Assembly (NCBI RefSeq): GCF_002119405.1
Contig: NZ_MTBG01000013.1
Coordinates: 1 to 64,000, forward strand
From: Pseudoruegeria sp. SK021
GTDB taxonomy: Bacteria > Pseudomonadota > Alphaproteobacteria > Rhodobacterales > Rhodobacteraceae
Direction of reading: 5' to 3'
DNA length: 64,000 nucleotides
Position numbers and translations under genes: made by a program. The notes beneath the pieces were generated by a model. That model was not told the origin of the DNA, did no database searches, and saw nothing but the letters and a program-made list of their open reading frames with translations. Of this stretch, positions 16,330-25,240 are shown in pieces (the stretch's first letter is position 1; each line of letters opens with the position of its first letter).

Positions 16330-19023
16330 TCAGGCGGCACGGATGATCGCAGTTTGCGGCAAGAGCACCCGAAAGGCCGCGCCGCCCTGCCCGGGAAGAT
16401 ACGAAACTGATCCCCCCAATCGCACCATAATTTCACGGCAGATCGCCAGCCCCAAGCCCGCCCCGCCTGCCGCCGATTGATCCGACAGCCGCGAGAACTT
16501 TTCAAAGATCAATCCCTGACTGACGATCGGAATCCCGGCCCCGTTGTCGATAAAATCAATCGCGGTCTGGCCATCGACCCGAACCACCCGAATGGTCAGA
16601 CGGGCCTGAGGCGCGACGCAATACTTGCGCGCGTTAGCGATGAGGTTGATGAAAACCTGACTTAACCGATCGACATCCGTGTGCAGAATCACCGCCTCGC
16701 TGGCATCGTTGCGGACAATCGTGATCGGTTGTGCCGATCTTACGCCCGATGTTGACAGGATCGCGCGGTCGATCATGTCGCGCAGAACCACCGTCTCGGG
16801 CCTGAAAGTTGCCTGACCATGCTCCAGCACATTGAGATCGAGCAACGCATCCAACAGCCGGGTCAGCCGCAACGCCTCGTCATGGATGATTCGGCTATAG
16901 CGATCCTTGTCCGCATCGGTCAGATCGGCCTCAGACATGAGAATTTCCGAAAACGCCCGGATGGAAGTCATCGGCGTGCGCAACTCGTGGCTGATCTGAC
17001 TGAGGAACGCGTCTTTCTGCACCGACAGGGCGGTCAGTTTTTGGTTGGCGTCCCGCAGCTGCCGGGCCGTTCGGGCCAGCTCTTGCGACTTGGTTTCCAA
17101 CTGGCTGGAATATTCCATGATCTGCGCCGTTTCATCTGCCACCGCCATCAAATCTTGCACCGAGACAGATGCGCCGGTCACAATCTGACCAATCATGGCA
17201 TGAGCGGTGGCCGCGCCCACGGACCCGGCCAGCTCTCGCTCAAGCCGGTCGATGAATTCCGGCGTCGGATCGGGTAGATAGCCATCCTTACCCTGCGCGA
17301 GGGCTTCGGTCAGGAACAACGCCTGCGCCTCACGGGGGCCAAATATGCGTTGCGACATGACCAGCAGATCCTCGGCCTCGACAAAACTGCGGGCCCAGCC
17401 GTGCCGCCCCGTCGAATAGTCGAACACATTGACGATCTGCGCCCCTTGCAGCCGCTCCAAGGGGCGCGGGAAACTGGCCAGAGAGCCGACCAGAAAGGCG
17501 GTCGTATTCATCACCAGACTCCACATGACGGCATGGACCACCGGATCAAGATTGCCGAGCCCGAACAACGCCTGCGGTGTCAGCCAGCCAAACCCGCCTG
17601 GGCCGTGATCTAACAGAGCGGCCGACAGCAGCACATCGGGGCCAAAGCTGGGCAGAAACAGGGTATAAAGCCAGATCGCGAAGCCCGACAGGATACCGGC
17701 TGCGGCCCCGATCCGGGTCGCGCCGCGCCAAAAGATGCCGCCAATCATCGCCGGCAAAACCTGCACAACGCCCACGAAACTGATCAGGCCGATCGCAGCC
17801 AAGGCTTCGCCGCCGCCAGAAATCCGATAATAGGTATAGCCCAGCGCCAGCACCCCGGCGATGCTCAGCCGCCGCGACATCAGAACCAACTGCCGAACAT
17901 CCCCCGACATCGAGGCCCCGCCCCGCCGAAACCCCAGCCAAAGCGGCATGACCAGATGGTTCGACACCATGGTCGACAGCGCAATCGAGGCGACCACCAC
18001 CATCGATGTCGCCGACGAAAACCCCCCCAGAAACGCCAGCATCGCCAACGCGTTCCGATCCATAGAGAGAGGAAGGGTCAACACGAACAGATCGGGGTTT
18101 GATCCCGCAGGAAGTACCGCCAAGCCCATCACCGCTATCGGCAGGACAAAGAGGCTCATCAACGCCATGTACAGCGGAAAGGCCCAAGACGCGGTGGCAA
18201 GATGGCGTTCGTCCTCATTTTCGACCACCAAGACCTGAAACATCCGCGGCAAACATAAGAACGCGGCCCCCGACAGAAAAATCAGCGCGAACCATCGGCT
18301 GCCATCGGCAGGAACCTTGGCGATGGGCGAGGCATTGATCCGCGCCATGATCTCGGACGGCCCCGACGCAATCCCCCAGACCACGAATGCTCCCACCGCA
18401 AGCAATGCTGCCAGTTTGACCAGTGCCTCGACGGCAATGGCCGTGACAACGCCGTGGTGACGCTCATTCGCATCCAGATTGCGGGTGCCGAACAACACGG
18501 TAAAGACGGTCAGACCAATCGCAACCCAGATCGTGGTGACCGATTGGGTGGGCATCGCCAACCCTTCGGGGGCGGGCCGGGCGAAGACCCCAAACGACAG
18601 CGTCACCGATTGCAGTTGAAGCGCGATGTAAGGCGTCGTTGCGACCACCATCAGACAAGTCACGACCCCGCCCAACACCGCAGATTTTCCATATCGGCTG
18701 GAAATCAGATCGGCCACCGATGTGATGCGCTGACGCCGCCCGATCCGCACCAATTTGCGCAGCACCCACCACCAGCCCACCATGACAAGGGTCGGGCCGA
18801 GATAGATGGTCAGAAACTCAAGACCCGAGCGCGCCGCATAACCGACCGCACCGTAAAACGTCCATGCGGTGCAGTAGATCGACAAGGACAGGGTATAAAC
18901 TAAGGGCGAGCGTAGCCAACTCAGCTTGCCGCGCTTGGCCCGACGTTCGGCCAGAAAGGCCACCCCGAACAGCAGCGCCGCATAGATCACACAGACCTCG
19001 ACCAGAATGTTATAGGGCAGCAT
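16330..19023 (-). CDS. Sodium:solute symporter-type sensor histidine kinase
   Basis: The 897-residue protein combines a transporter-like sensor and a kinase. Residues 1-500 hold about 13 helices of the SSS (PutP) family, including Y-C-T-A-W-T-F-Y-G-A-V-G-Y and GGFSSATSMVVV. After a linker with a coiled coil (residues 625-665) comes the HisKA box ISHELRTPMTS, then the ATPase N box (INLIANARKY), G1 (DNGAGIP), F box (IFEKFSRL) and G2 (GGAGLGLAI). There is no receiver domain of its own. Pseudomonas CbrA has a similar architecture and responds to nutrients. The ATG overlaps the previous stop (TAATG), so it is coupled to the small membrane gene and the receiver. Confidence 0.93.
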   Translation of the reverse strand: MLPYNILVEVCVIYAALLFGVAFLAERRAKRGKLSWLRSPLVYTLSLSIYCTAWTFYGAVGYAARSGLEFLTIYLGPTLVMVGWWWVLRKLVRIGRRQRITSVADLISSRYGKSAVLGGVVTCLMVVATTPYIALQLQSVTLSFGVFARPAPEGLAMPTQSVTTIWVAIGLTVFTVLFGTRNLDANERHHGVVTAIAVEALVKLAALLAVGAFVVWGIASGPSEIMARINASPIAKVPADGSRWFALIFLSGAAFLCLPRMFQVLVVENEDERHLATASWAFPLYMALMSLFVLPIAVMGLAVLPAGSNPDLFVLTLPLSMDRNALAMLAFLGGFSSATSMVVVASIALSTMVSNHLVMPLWLGFRRGGASMSGDVRQLVLMSRRLSIAGVLALGYTYYRISGGGEALAAIGLISFVGVVQVLPAMIGGIFWRGATRIGAAAGILSGFAIWLYTLFLPSFGPDVLLSAALLDHGPGGFGWLTPQALFGLGNLDPVVHAVMWSLVMNTTAFLVGSLASFPRPLERLQGAQIVNVFDYSTGRHGWARSFVEAEDLLVMSQRIFGPREAQALFLTEALAQGKDGYLPDPTPEFIDRLERELAGSVGAATAHAMIGQIVTGASVSVQDLMAVADETAQIMEYSSQLETKSQELARTARQLRDANQKLTALSVQKDAFLSQISHELRTPMTSIRAFSEILMSEADLTDADKDRYSRIIHDEALRLTRLLDALLDLNVLEHGQATFRPETVVLRDMIDRAILSTSGVRSAQPITIVRNDASEAVILHTDVDRLSQVFINLIANARKYCVAPQARLTIRVVRVDGQTAIDFIDNGAGIPIVSQGLIFEKFSRLSDQSAAGGAGLGLAICREIMVRLGGSVSYLPGQGGAAFRVLLPQTAIIRAA

Positions 19024-19325
19024 TAGCCGCGATCCCGGCTGTCTGGGTCCACATCCACCTCATGATCCCGGTCAAAGTCTTCGGGGCGCAACCGGGCGGC
19101 GATGCGCGCGGCAAGAACGACAAGGCCGAACCATACCGCAAACAGATAAACCATGCGCTCGGCCAGAAAGCCCTGCTCGTCCGGGGCGACCACTTTGTAT
19201 TCCCACAACAGCGGTACAAAGAACAAAAAGGCCCCCGCCAGCGGCACCAACCGGGAGGCATCAATCAGACGGTGCCGGCGATAGGTCTGGCGTTCCAGAA
19301 AGACCGGCTTTCGACGGTCGATCAT
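19023..19325 (-). CDS. Small two-helix membrane protein of the SSS-kinase operon
   Basis: The 100-residue product has a basic N terminus (R-R-K-P-V-F-L-E-R-Q-T-Y-R-R-H-R), two hydrophobic helices (about 25-45 and 58-80) and an acidic C-terminal tail. It overlaps the receiver gene by four bases and the kinase gene by one base. Many SSS transporters have a small membrane partner (DUF4212, DUF485), and Pseudomonas cbrA is preceded by the small cbrX; this may be an analogous accessory of the sensor, but the sequence similarity cannot be tested here. Confidence 0.8.
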   Translation of the reverse strand: MIDRRKPVFLERQTYRRHRLIDASRLVPLAGAFLFFVPLLWEYKVVAPDEQGFLAERMVYLFAVWFGLVVLAARIAARLRPEDFDRDHEVDVDPDSRDRG

Positions 19326-19690
19326 GCCTGGATCAGACTGCGCAGCATTTCGCGCAGGTCGGCATTGGAAAACGGTTTGGTCATAAAGGCGCTGGTCCCC
19401 AGATGCGCCGCCCGTTCTCGGTCTTTGGTTTGACCTTTGGCCGTCAGCATCAAAACCGGCGTGGCCTGCGTCGCCGGATCGGCACGCAGGTCCTTAAGAA
19501 TATCGAAACCGCTGCGATTAGGCAGCATCACATCCAGAACCACCACATCAGGAGACACCCTTGCCACCTCGGCGACCGCAGACGCCCCGTCCGAGTGACA
19601 AGAGACCTTCCAGCCGTCTCGCGACAGGAAGAACCTGATGGCTTCGATGATATTTGGCTCGTCTTCAATCAGAAGAACGTGCTGGCCCAT
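19322..19690 (-). CDS. Single-domain response regulator (CheY-like receiver)
   Basis: The 122-residue protein is one receiver domain without an output domain. Acidic residues IEDEPN near residue 10, the phospho-acceptor aspartate in VVVLDVMLPNRSG near residue 53, the threonine in MLTAKG and the lysine in MTKPFS near residue 106 are all present. The start is the ATG before G-Q-H-V-L-L-I-E-D-E; in-frame sequence upstream lacks receiver character. It is the first gene of the operon with the SSS-type kinase, so the kinase probably phosphorylates it. With no DNA-binding domain, it should act by protein contact. Confidence 0.93.
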   Translation of the reverse strand: MGQHVLLIEDEPNIIEAIRFFLSRDGWKVSCHSDGASAVAEVARVSPDVVVLDVMLPNRSGFDILKDLRADPATQATPVLMLTAKGQTKDRERAAHLGTSAFMTKPFSNADLREMLRSLIQA

Positions 19691-19754
19691 TCCGCGTTTC
19701 CCCCCGCGCCGGTGCGCGAGACCCGGGCACCCGGACGTAAGTATCACCACAAAT

Positions 19755-21080
19755 TCAACGGGTGTCAAAACCTTCGGACAAAACCGACGGTTCACGCCGG
19801 GCCGGACAGTCAACCGCCGGACAGACCCGGCAGGACGTTCCGACCAGTTGCGGCACCCCCACAGTTGCATCAGGCTCGACCAGTCCGGGGGGAAGGATCA
19901 ACATGGCGGCCTCAAACACCGCCGGTCCGGAAAAGCCGCCCGGATAGCTGGGGTGCGAGATGGCATAGCTTAGAAACGGTTGGCCCGGACGCCCCGCATG
20001 CTCCAACGCCGCCCGCACAGGGGCCATTGGACGGCTCATGGCTTGATAGAGCGGCCAGAGGGCGCAGGCAGCGCCAAAGCGTGGCAACGGCATCAACTCG
20101 GTCGCCTTGCGCAGGGTCAACGCGCCTGCCCCGTCACAAATCACCAGTCCGATCCGCCCGACGCCTGCCACTTCGGGCAAGGATGCCAGACGTCGAAACA
20201 CCGCCAAGACATCCGTCCCGAAGCGGTGCGACAGGACGGCCGGATCATAACGCGCCGCCGCCGCGGCATCGCTGAAGGCGGCCAGCGGCATTTGCGTCGC
20301 GTCCCGCCGATATTGTTCCAGATAGGCCCGTGCCCGGTCTTTTCCGGCGTCCGATTTCAGACGTGGATCATGGGCGATGATCCGGTCGATCGAGTCAGGC
20401 AAGGCCCGCTCCAACGCGGCGACGTGAAAGCCGGTTCGGTTCAGGCTGGCCTCGAGTTCTTCCTGCGGGCTGACCATCCCCAAATCCGGTTCACCTTCGG
20501 TTTCCAGATAGTCCACCAGAGATGCGGCCCCTTCAGCCAATTTCTGACTGTCGGCATGAAGGTTGCGGTGGAACCGCTTTTGCCAAACCAGATCCAGATC
20601 CTCGGTCTCTTCCAGAATCGAGGCCGTCGACTGAATCGCCGAGACCTTCGATAAAACCTCATGCAAGGACGCTGACAAAAAGGGGTCATGCGCCAGCCGG
20701 TCTGCCAGCCCCGCCACCCGCTGCTCCAAACCCGCGATCCGGCGCTGTTGTCCAACGACCAACCCGGCCCATCCCGGGAACCGGCCGATAAATTCGTCGA
20801 TCCGGTCCACTTCGGCGTTTGTATCGGGAAGGCTGGCCGCCGCTTCAGTCAGTTGGGCCAGATGCTCGGCTTCCGCACCTTGCGTCAACAGGGACAGGTC
20901 CACCGACAAGGCCTGCGCAATCGTGCCCAAAAGCTTTCCGGCGATCCGACGACGGTTATGTTCGATCAGGTTCAGATAGGACGGCGATATTCCTGCGATC
21001 CGTGCCAGATCCGCCTGCTTGAGCCCCAACATGGTCCGTCTTTCCCGAATGCGGGATCCGGTCAGGGCAGTGCGTGGCAT
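19755..21080 (-). CDS. Short-chain acyl-CoA regulator (ScfR-like XRE regulator, DUF2083)
   Basis: The 441-residue protein has an XRE helix-turn-helix at residues 5-60 (G-L-K-Q-A-D-L-A-R-I-A-G-I-S-P-S-Y-L) and a long C-terminal DUF2083-type region ending in a cysteine cluster, G-T-S-C-R-V-C-P-A-V-D-C-P. This layout matches the ScfR/PccR and PrpR/RamB group, which senses short-chain acyl-CoAs or related metabolic state; the Rhodobacter PccR member controls propionyl-CoA use. The ATG at 21080 has GGAG eight bases before it. It is divergent from the ABC importer operon, which may be one of its targets. Confidence 0.88.
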   Translation of the reverse strand: MPRTALTGSRIRERRTMLGLKQADLARIAGISPSYLNLIEHNRRRIAGKLLGTIAQALSVDLSLLTQGAEAEHLAQLTEAAASLPDTNAEVDRIDEFIGRFPGWAGLVVGQQRRIAGLEQRVAGLADRLAHDPFLSASLHEVLSKVSAIQSTASILEETEDLDLVWQKRFHRNLHADSQKLAEGAASLVDYLETEGEPDLGMVSPQEELEASLNRTGFHVAALERALPDSIDRIIAHDPRLKSDAGKDRARAYLEQYRRDATQMPLAAFSDAAAAARYDPAVLSHRFGTDVLAVFRRLASLPEVAGVGRIGLVICDGAGALTLRKATELMPLPRFGAACALWPLYQAMSRPMAPVRAALEHAGRPGQPFLSYAISHPSYPGGFSGPAVFEAAMLILPPGLVEPDATVGVPQLVGTSCRVCPAVDCPARREPSVLSEGFDTR

Positions 21081-21492
21081 CAAGGGCTCCTCCTGCGGCT
21101 TTCGCTGCAAGCGCTGACGAAAACAGAATATGGATGGCAGACACTTGCCAGAAAATTTTCAGCGTGGCGACTGAATTTACAAAAGCTGTCACAGGAAATC
21201 GGGCCTTATCCGTGGCGTGGAAGAGACCGCGACCTTGCCGACACCCGTACGCACGCAACAAACGCACCCACCGCAGCGCTGTTTTATCGCGCCAATTCAA
21301 ACGCTTTCTGCGCCTGCGTGAAAATAAATTCACACATAATTGGCACCTTTTGTAGCGTTATTTACAGTAAAATCGTTTCTATATATATAGTTGTTGCCTG
21401 ATTTTACAGTTACGCGCGATAGTCATAGCACCTTTGCGAAGGTTTGGATGCCGGTGAAAGCCTGCCTCCGACTCACAATCTGGGAGGATTAC
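21081..21492. promoter_or_regulatory. AT-rich divergent control region of scfR-like gene and ABC operon
   Basis: The gap holds no gene. Bases 21310-21415 are strikingly AT-rich against the GC-rich surroundings. GTAAAATC at 21367-21374 and its exact inverse GATTTTAC at 21400-21407 flank a TATATATATA tract, a plausible promoter core with a regulator site. A TTTGCGAA near 21433 resembles half of the TTTGCAAA element reported for PccR, but no full double element is seen. The leader ends in GGGAGGA before the binding-protein ATG. Confidence 0.5.
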
Positions 21493-22839
21493 ATGATTAA
21501 ATCGCACCTGACTCGGCGCGGCGTCCTTAAGACCGGCAGTGTAGCCGGCGCTGGACTTGCCGTGCCGACGATTTTCACCGCCTCATCCGCGGCCGCCTAT
21601 ACCAATGAGCCGACCGGCAACACCGTGACCTTGGGCTTCAACGTGCCGCAAACGGGCCCCTACGCCGACGAAGGCGCAGACGAATTGCGCGCCTATGAGC
21701 TGGCCGTTGAGCACCTGAACGGTGAAGGCGACGGCGGCATGCTGAACACCTTTACGTCCAAAGCGCTGACCGGAAACGGCATTTTGGGAAAAAAGGTGGC
21801 GTTCGTCACTGGTGACACCCAGACCAAATCCGACGCCGCCCGGGCATCGGCCAAGTCGATGATCGAAAAAGATGGTGCGATCATGATCACCGGCGGCTCG
21901 TCCTCGGGCGTTGCTGTTGCGGTACAAGGCCTGTGCCAAGAAGCTGGCGTCATCTTCATGGCTGGCCTCACCCATTCCAACGACACCACCGGCAAGGACA
22001 AGAAGGCGAACGGGTTCCGGCACTTCTTTAACGCGTTCATGTCGGGTGCCGCCCTCGCCCCTGTGCTGGTCAAGAACTACGGCGCGGATCGCAACGCCTA
22101 TCACCTGACCGCCGACTACACCTGGGGCTGGACCCAACAGGAATCGATCCAGGCCGCAACCGAGGCGCTTGGCTGGTCGACCGTCAATAATGTGCTGACG
22201 CCGCTGGCCTCGACGGACTTTTCATCCTACATCGCGCCGGTTCTGAACTCGGGCGCGGATGTGCTGGTCCTGAATCACTACGGCGGCAACATGGTCAACT
22301 CGCTGACCCAAGCGGTGCAGTTCGGCCTGAAGGACAAGATGGTCAACGGCAAGCAGTTCGAAATTGTCGTGCCGCTGTATTCCGAATTGATGGCCAAAGG
22401 CGCCGGCGCGTCGATCAAGGGCATTCTGGGTTCGACCAACTGGTCGTGGACGCTGCAGGACGAGGGCACCAAGGCCTTCGTGAAATCCTTCGGCACCAAA
22501 TACGGCTTCCCACCATCGAACGCGGCCCAGACCTGCTATGCCCAAACCCTGCTCTACGCCGATGCAGCCGAGCGCGCCGGAACCTTCAATCCCTGCGGTC
22601 TTGGCGCGGCGCTGGAAGGGTTTGAGTTTGATGGCCTTGGCAACGGCCCGACACTTTATCGCGCCGCAGATCACCAGTGCTTCAAAGACGTACTGGTGAT
22701 GCAAGGCAAACAAGATCCAACCTCGGAATACGACGCGTTGGAGATCGTGGAAGTGACCCCGCGTGCGCAGGTCGAGTATTCGCCCGAACATCCGATGTTC
22801 GCGGGCGGCGAACTTGGGTCCTGCAACCCTGGCGCCTAA
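21493..22839 (+). CDS. Periplasmic binding protein of a branched-chain-type ABC importer
   Basis: The 448-residue protein starts with a twin-arginine-like signal (L-T-R-R-G-V-L-K-T-G-S-V-A-G-A-G-L-A-V), cut near S-S-A-A-A. The mature part is a type I periplasmic binding fold of the LivK/UrtA/AmiC class: L-G-F-N-V-P-Q-T-G-P-Y-A-D-E-G near its start and I-T-G-G-S-S-S-G-V-A-V-A near residue 135. The start is set by GGGAGGA. Substrate is not evident: the class covers branched amino acids, urea and short amides. It is the first gene of a five-gene importer. Confidence 0.88.
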   Translation: MIKSHLTRRGVLKTGSVAGAGLAVPTIFTASSAAAYTNEPTGNTVTLGFNVPQTGPYADEGADELRAYELAVEHLNGEGDGGMLNTFTSKALTGNGILGKKVAFVTGDTQTKSDAARASAKSMIEKDGAIMITGGSSSGVAVAVQGLCQEAGVIFMAGLTHSNDTTGKDKKANGFRHFFNAFMSGAALAPVLVKNYGADRNAYHLTADYTWGWTQQESIQAATEALGWSTVNNVLTPLASTDFSSYIAPVLNSGADVLVLNHYGGNMVNSLTQAVQFGLKDKMVNGKQFEIVVPLYSELMAKGAGASIKGILGSTNWSWTLQDEGTKAFVKSFGTKYGFPPSNAAQTCYAQTLLYADAAERAGTFNPCGLGAALEGFEFDGLGNGPTLYRAADHQCFKDVLVMQGKQDPTSEYDALEIVEVTPRAQVEYSPEHPMFAGGELGSCNPGA

Positions 22840-22856
22840 GCCGGGACAGGACTGAC

Positions 22857-22878
22857 GATCCGGCCTTCGGGCCGGATC
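22857..22878 (+). terminator. Intra-operon hairpin after the binding-protein gene
   Basis: GATCCGGCC-TTCG-GGCCGGATC makes a perfect 9-base-pair stem on a TTCG tetraloop, 18 bases past the stop. No T run follows, only GCGTCCTTCTC. Such hairpins after binding-protein genes usually protect the upstream message or reduce read-through so that the binding protein is made in excess of the permeases. Confidence 0.6.
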
Positions 22879-22993
22879 GCGTCCTTCTCAATCTAACATC
22901 CTCCGGTCTGGGCAACCCGGCACCGGACAATGCCATTTCCTCCCCCGATCCGCCGGGGGCCTGTGGCCTCATGCCTTCCGGAAAGTGACCCCG

Positions 22994-24025
22994 ATGGACG
23001 CAATCCTACTTCAGGTTCTCAATGGTCTCGACAAGGGGTCGGCCTATGCGCTGATTGCCCTTGGACTGACCCTGATCTTTGGTACCCTTGGTGTCGTGAA
23101 CTTCGCACATGGGGCGCTGTTCATGCTCGGTGCGTTCTGCGCCGTCACCCTGCAAAAGATCCTCACCATCAGCTTTGAAGTGGTCGACCCGACCCGGCTG
23201 GATTTCCTTGGCAACCCCCTCAAGGTTAAGACGCCCTACGTCGTCTCTTGGTTCGGCGAGGCCGCGGGCAATGGCATCATCGCCTGGTCTGTACCGCTTG
23301 CCATCCTGTTCGCCATTCCCGTGATGATCGCCATCGGTTTCGCCATGGAACGCGGGTTGATCAAGCATTTCTACAAGCGCCCCCATGCCGACCAAATTCT
23401 CGTGACCTTCGGTCTGGCCATCGTGCTTCAGGAAATCATCAAGTATTTCTTCGGCGCCAACCCGATCCCGACCCCGGCCCCCCCCGCCTTCACCGGATCG
23501 TTCGATTTCGGCGTCCTGCTTGGCTTTGATCCAAACGTGATCATCTATCCTTACTGGCGGCTGGTCTACTTCGCATTCTCGGCGGTGATTATCGGCTGCG
23601 TCTTTGCCTTCTTGCAATTCACCACCTTCGGCATGGTGGTCCGCGCGGGCATGGCCGACCGCGAAACCGTTGGCCTGTTGGGCATCAACATCGACAAGCG
23701 CTTCACCATTATGTTCGGCCTCGCCGCCGCCGTCGCCGGAGTCGCGGGGGTAATGTACGCCCCGATCAATTCGCCCAACTACCATATGGGCATGGATTTT
23801 CTGGTGCTCAGCTTCGTTGTTGTGGTCGTCGGCGGCATGGGCTCTCTGCCCGGCGCTGTTCTGGCCGGCTTCCTGCTGGGGATCTTGGAATCCTTCGCAT
23901 CGATGAACGAGATCAAGTCGATCCTTCCCGGCATCGACCAGATCATCATCTATCTCGTTGCGATCATCATTTTGCTGACCCGTCCCCGTGGCCTGATGGG
24001 CCGCAAAGGCGTGATGGAGGACTAA
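22994..24025 (+). CDS. Branched-chain-type ABC permease, LivH-like
   Basis: The 343-residue inner-membrane protein has 8-9 helices. Its start L-N-G-L-D-K-G-S-A-Y-A-L-I-A-L-G-L-T-L-I-F-G-T-L-G-V-V-N matches LivH permeases, and VVVVGGMGSLPGAVLAG near residue 280 is the conserved coupling region. The ATG at 22994 is preferred to a GTG nine bases earlier because GGAAAG lies eight bases upstream. It is longer than E. coli LivH because of an extra loop near residues 55-90. It pairs with the next gene as the two-permease channel. Confidence 0.92.
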   Translation: MDAILLQVLNGLDKGSAYALIALGLTLIFGTLGVVNFAHGALFMLGAFCAVTLQKILTISFEVVDPTRLDFLGNPLKVKTPYVVSWFGEAAGNGIIAWSVPLAILFAIPVMIAIGFAMERGLIKHFYKRPHADQILVTFGLAIVLQEIIKYFFGANPIPTPAPPAFTGSFDFGVLLGFDPNVIIYPYWRLVYFAFSAVIIGCVFAFLQFTTFGMVVRAGMADRETVGLLGINIDKRFTIMFGLAAAVAGVAGVMYAPINSPNYHMGMDFLVLSFVVVVVGGMGSLPGAVLAGFLLGILESFASMNEIKSILPGIDQIIIYLVAIIILLTRPRGLMGRKGVMED

Positions 24026-24028
24026 GCC

Positions 24029-25234
24029 ATGTTCGGTTTGACCAAAAAAGACACCCTGCTTCTGATCGTTGTGGCGATCCTGACCATGGCCGCGCCATTC
24101 CTGCTGAACCCGTTTCCAAGCGGCTCGGCCATGGCCCAGTTCAACGCCGGCTATCCTGACCTGATGCAACGGTTCGTGATTTACGGCCTGTTCGCCATCG
24201 GCTTCAATCTGCTCTTCGGACTGACCGGCTATCTCAGCTTCGGCCATGCCGCATTTCTTGGGGTTGGCTCCTACTCAGCGGTCTGGATGTTCAAGCTGCT
24301 CAGCATGAACGTGATCCCGGCGATCATCTTGTCGGTCATCGTGGCGGCGCTGTTCTCGCTGTTGATCGGGTTCATCAGCTTGCGCCGCTCGGGGATCTAC
24401 TTCTCAATCCTGACGCTGGCCTTTGCACAGATGAGCTTCAACCTCGCCTATTCGGTTCTGACCCCGATTACCAACGGCGAAACCGGCTTGCAAATCACCC
24501 TCGATGACCCGCGCATTCTTGGCGTCAGCCGCACCGAAAGCGGCGGCATCCCTGTGACCAACCTGTTCGGGGCTGAGATGCGCAGCACCTATGAGATGCA
24601 TGTGGGAAGCTGGCTGTTTCAGTTCAACACCGGCTATTACCTCTGCGCCGTCTTGATGCTGCTGGGGTTCTATCTGTCGATCCGCATTTTCCGGTCCCCC
24701 TTCGGAATGATGCTGCGGGCCGTGAAATCGAACCAGAACCGCTTGCGCTATACTGGTCTGAACACCAAACCTTACACCCTTGCCGCATTCGTCATCTCGG
24801 GGATGTATGCCGGTCTGGCGGGTGGCTTGCTGGCCTGTATGGACCCTCTGGCAGGGGCCGAACGGATGCAATGGACCGCTTCGGGCGAAGTCGTTCTGAT
24901 GACCATCCTTGGCGGCGCAGGCACCTTGCTGGGGCCGGTTCTGGGCGCGGGTTTCATCAAGTATTTCGAGAATATCTTCTCGAAAATCAACGACACCATC
25001 CTGCACCAATGGTTTTCGGCTCTGCCCGATGGGCTTGAGGATGCGATGGTCTTTTTGGTGCATCCCTTCATCGGCAAGGGCTGGTCGCTGACCTTGGGCA
25101 TTACCTTCATGCTGGTGGTCATCTTCCTGCCCGGCGGATTGATCGAGGGCGGACAACGGATCGGGCGGCTGTTTCGTCGCCGCACCGCCAAGCCCGCGCC
25201 CGATTCCGCCCCGTCATCCACCCCAGCCGAATAA
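24029..25234 (+). CDS. Branched-chain-type ABC permease, LivM-like
   Basis: The second permease has 401 residues and 9-10 helices. Family marks are [21 protein letters not shown] near residue 68, [14 protein letters not shown], and [17 protein letters not shown] near residue 290. It starts four bases after the first permease gene. The C terminus is extended by a Pro/Ala/Ser-rich tail. The reading ends six bases before the first ATPase gene. Confidence 0.92.
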   Translation: MFGLTKKDTLLLIVVAILTMAAPFLLNPFPSGSAMAQFNAGYPDLMQRFVIYGLFAIGFNLLFGLTGYLSFGHAAFLGVGSYSAVWMFKLLSMNVIPAIILSVIVAALFSLLIGFISLRRSGIYFSILTLAFAQMSFNLAYSVLTPITNGETGLQITLDDPRILGVSRTESGGIPVTNLFGAEMRSTYEMHVGSWLFQFNTGYYLCAVLMLLGFYLSIRIFRSPFGMMLRAVKSNQNRLRYTGLNTKPYTLAAFVISGMYAGLAGGLLACMDPLAGAERMQWTASGEVVLMTILGGAGTLLGPVLGAGFIKYFENIFSKINDTILHQWFSALPDGLEDAMVFLVHPFIGKGWSLTLGITFMLVVIFLPGGLIEGGQRIGRLFRRRTAKPAPDSAPSSTPAE

Positions 25235-25240
25235 GGAGCC

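Noticed and set aside
21391-21492. N-terminal extension of the ABC binding protein to 21391
   Set aside because: The extension would place 34 residues before a clear twin-arginine-like signal, and GGGAGGA directly before 21493 fixes the start there.
23006-24247. 413-codon minus-strand frame over the LivH-like and LivM-like genes
   Set aside because: The translation is a hydrophilic His/Gln/Asp-rich shadow of the membrane helices on the plus strand, and it crosses a real gene boundary.
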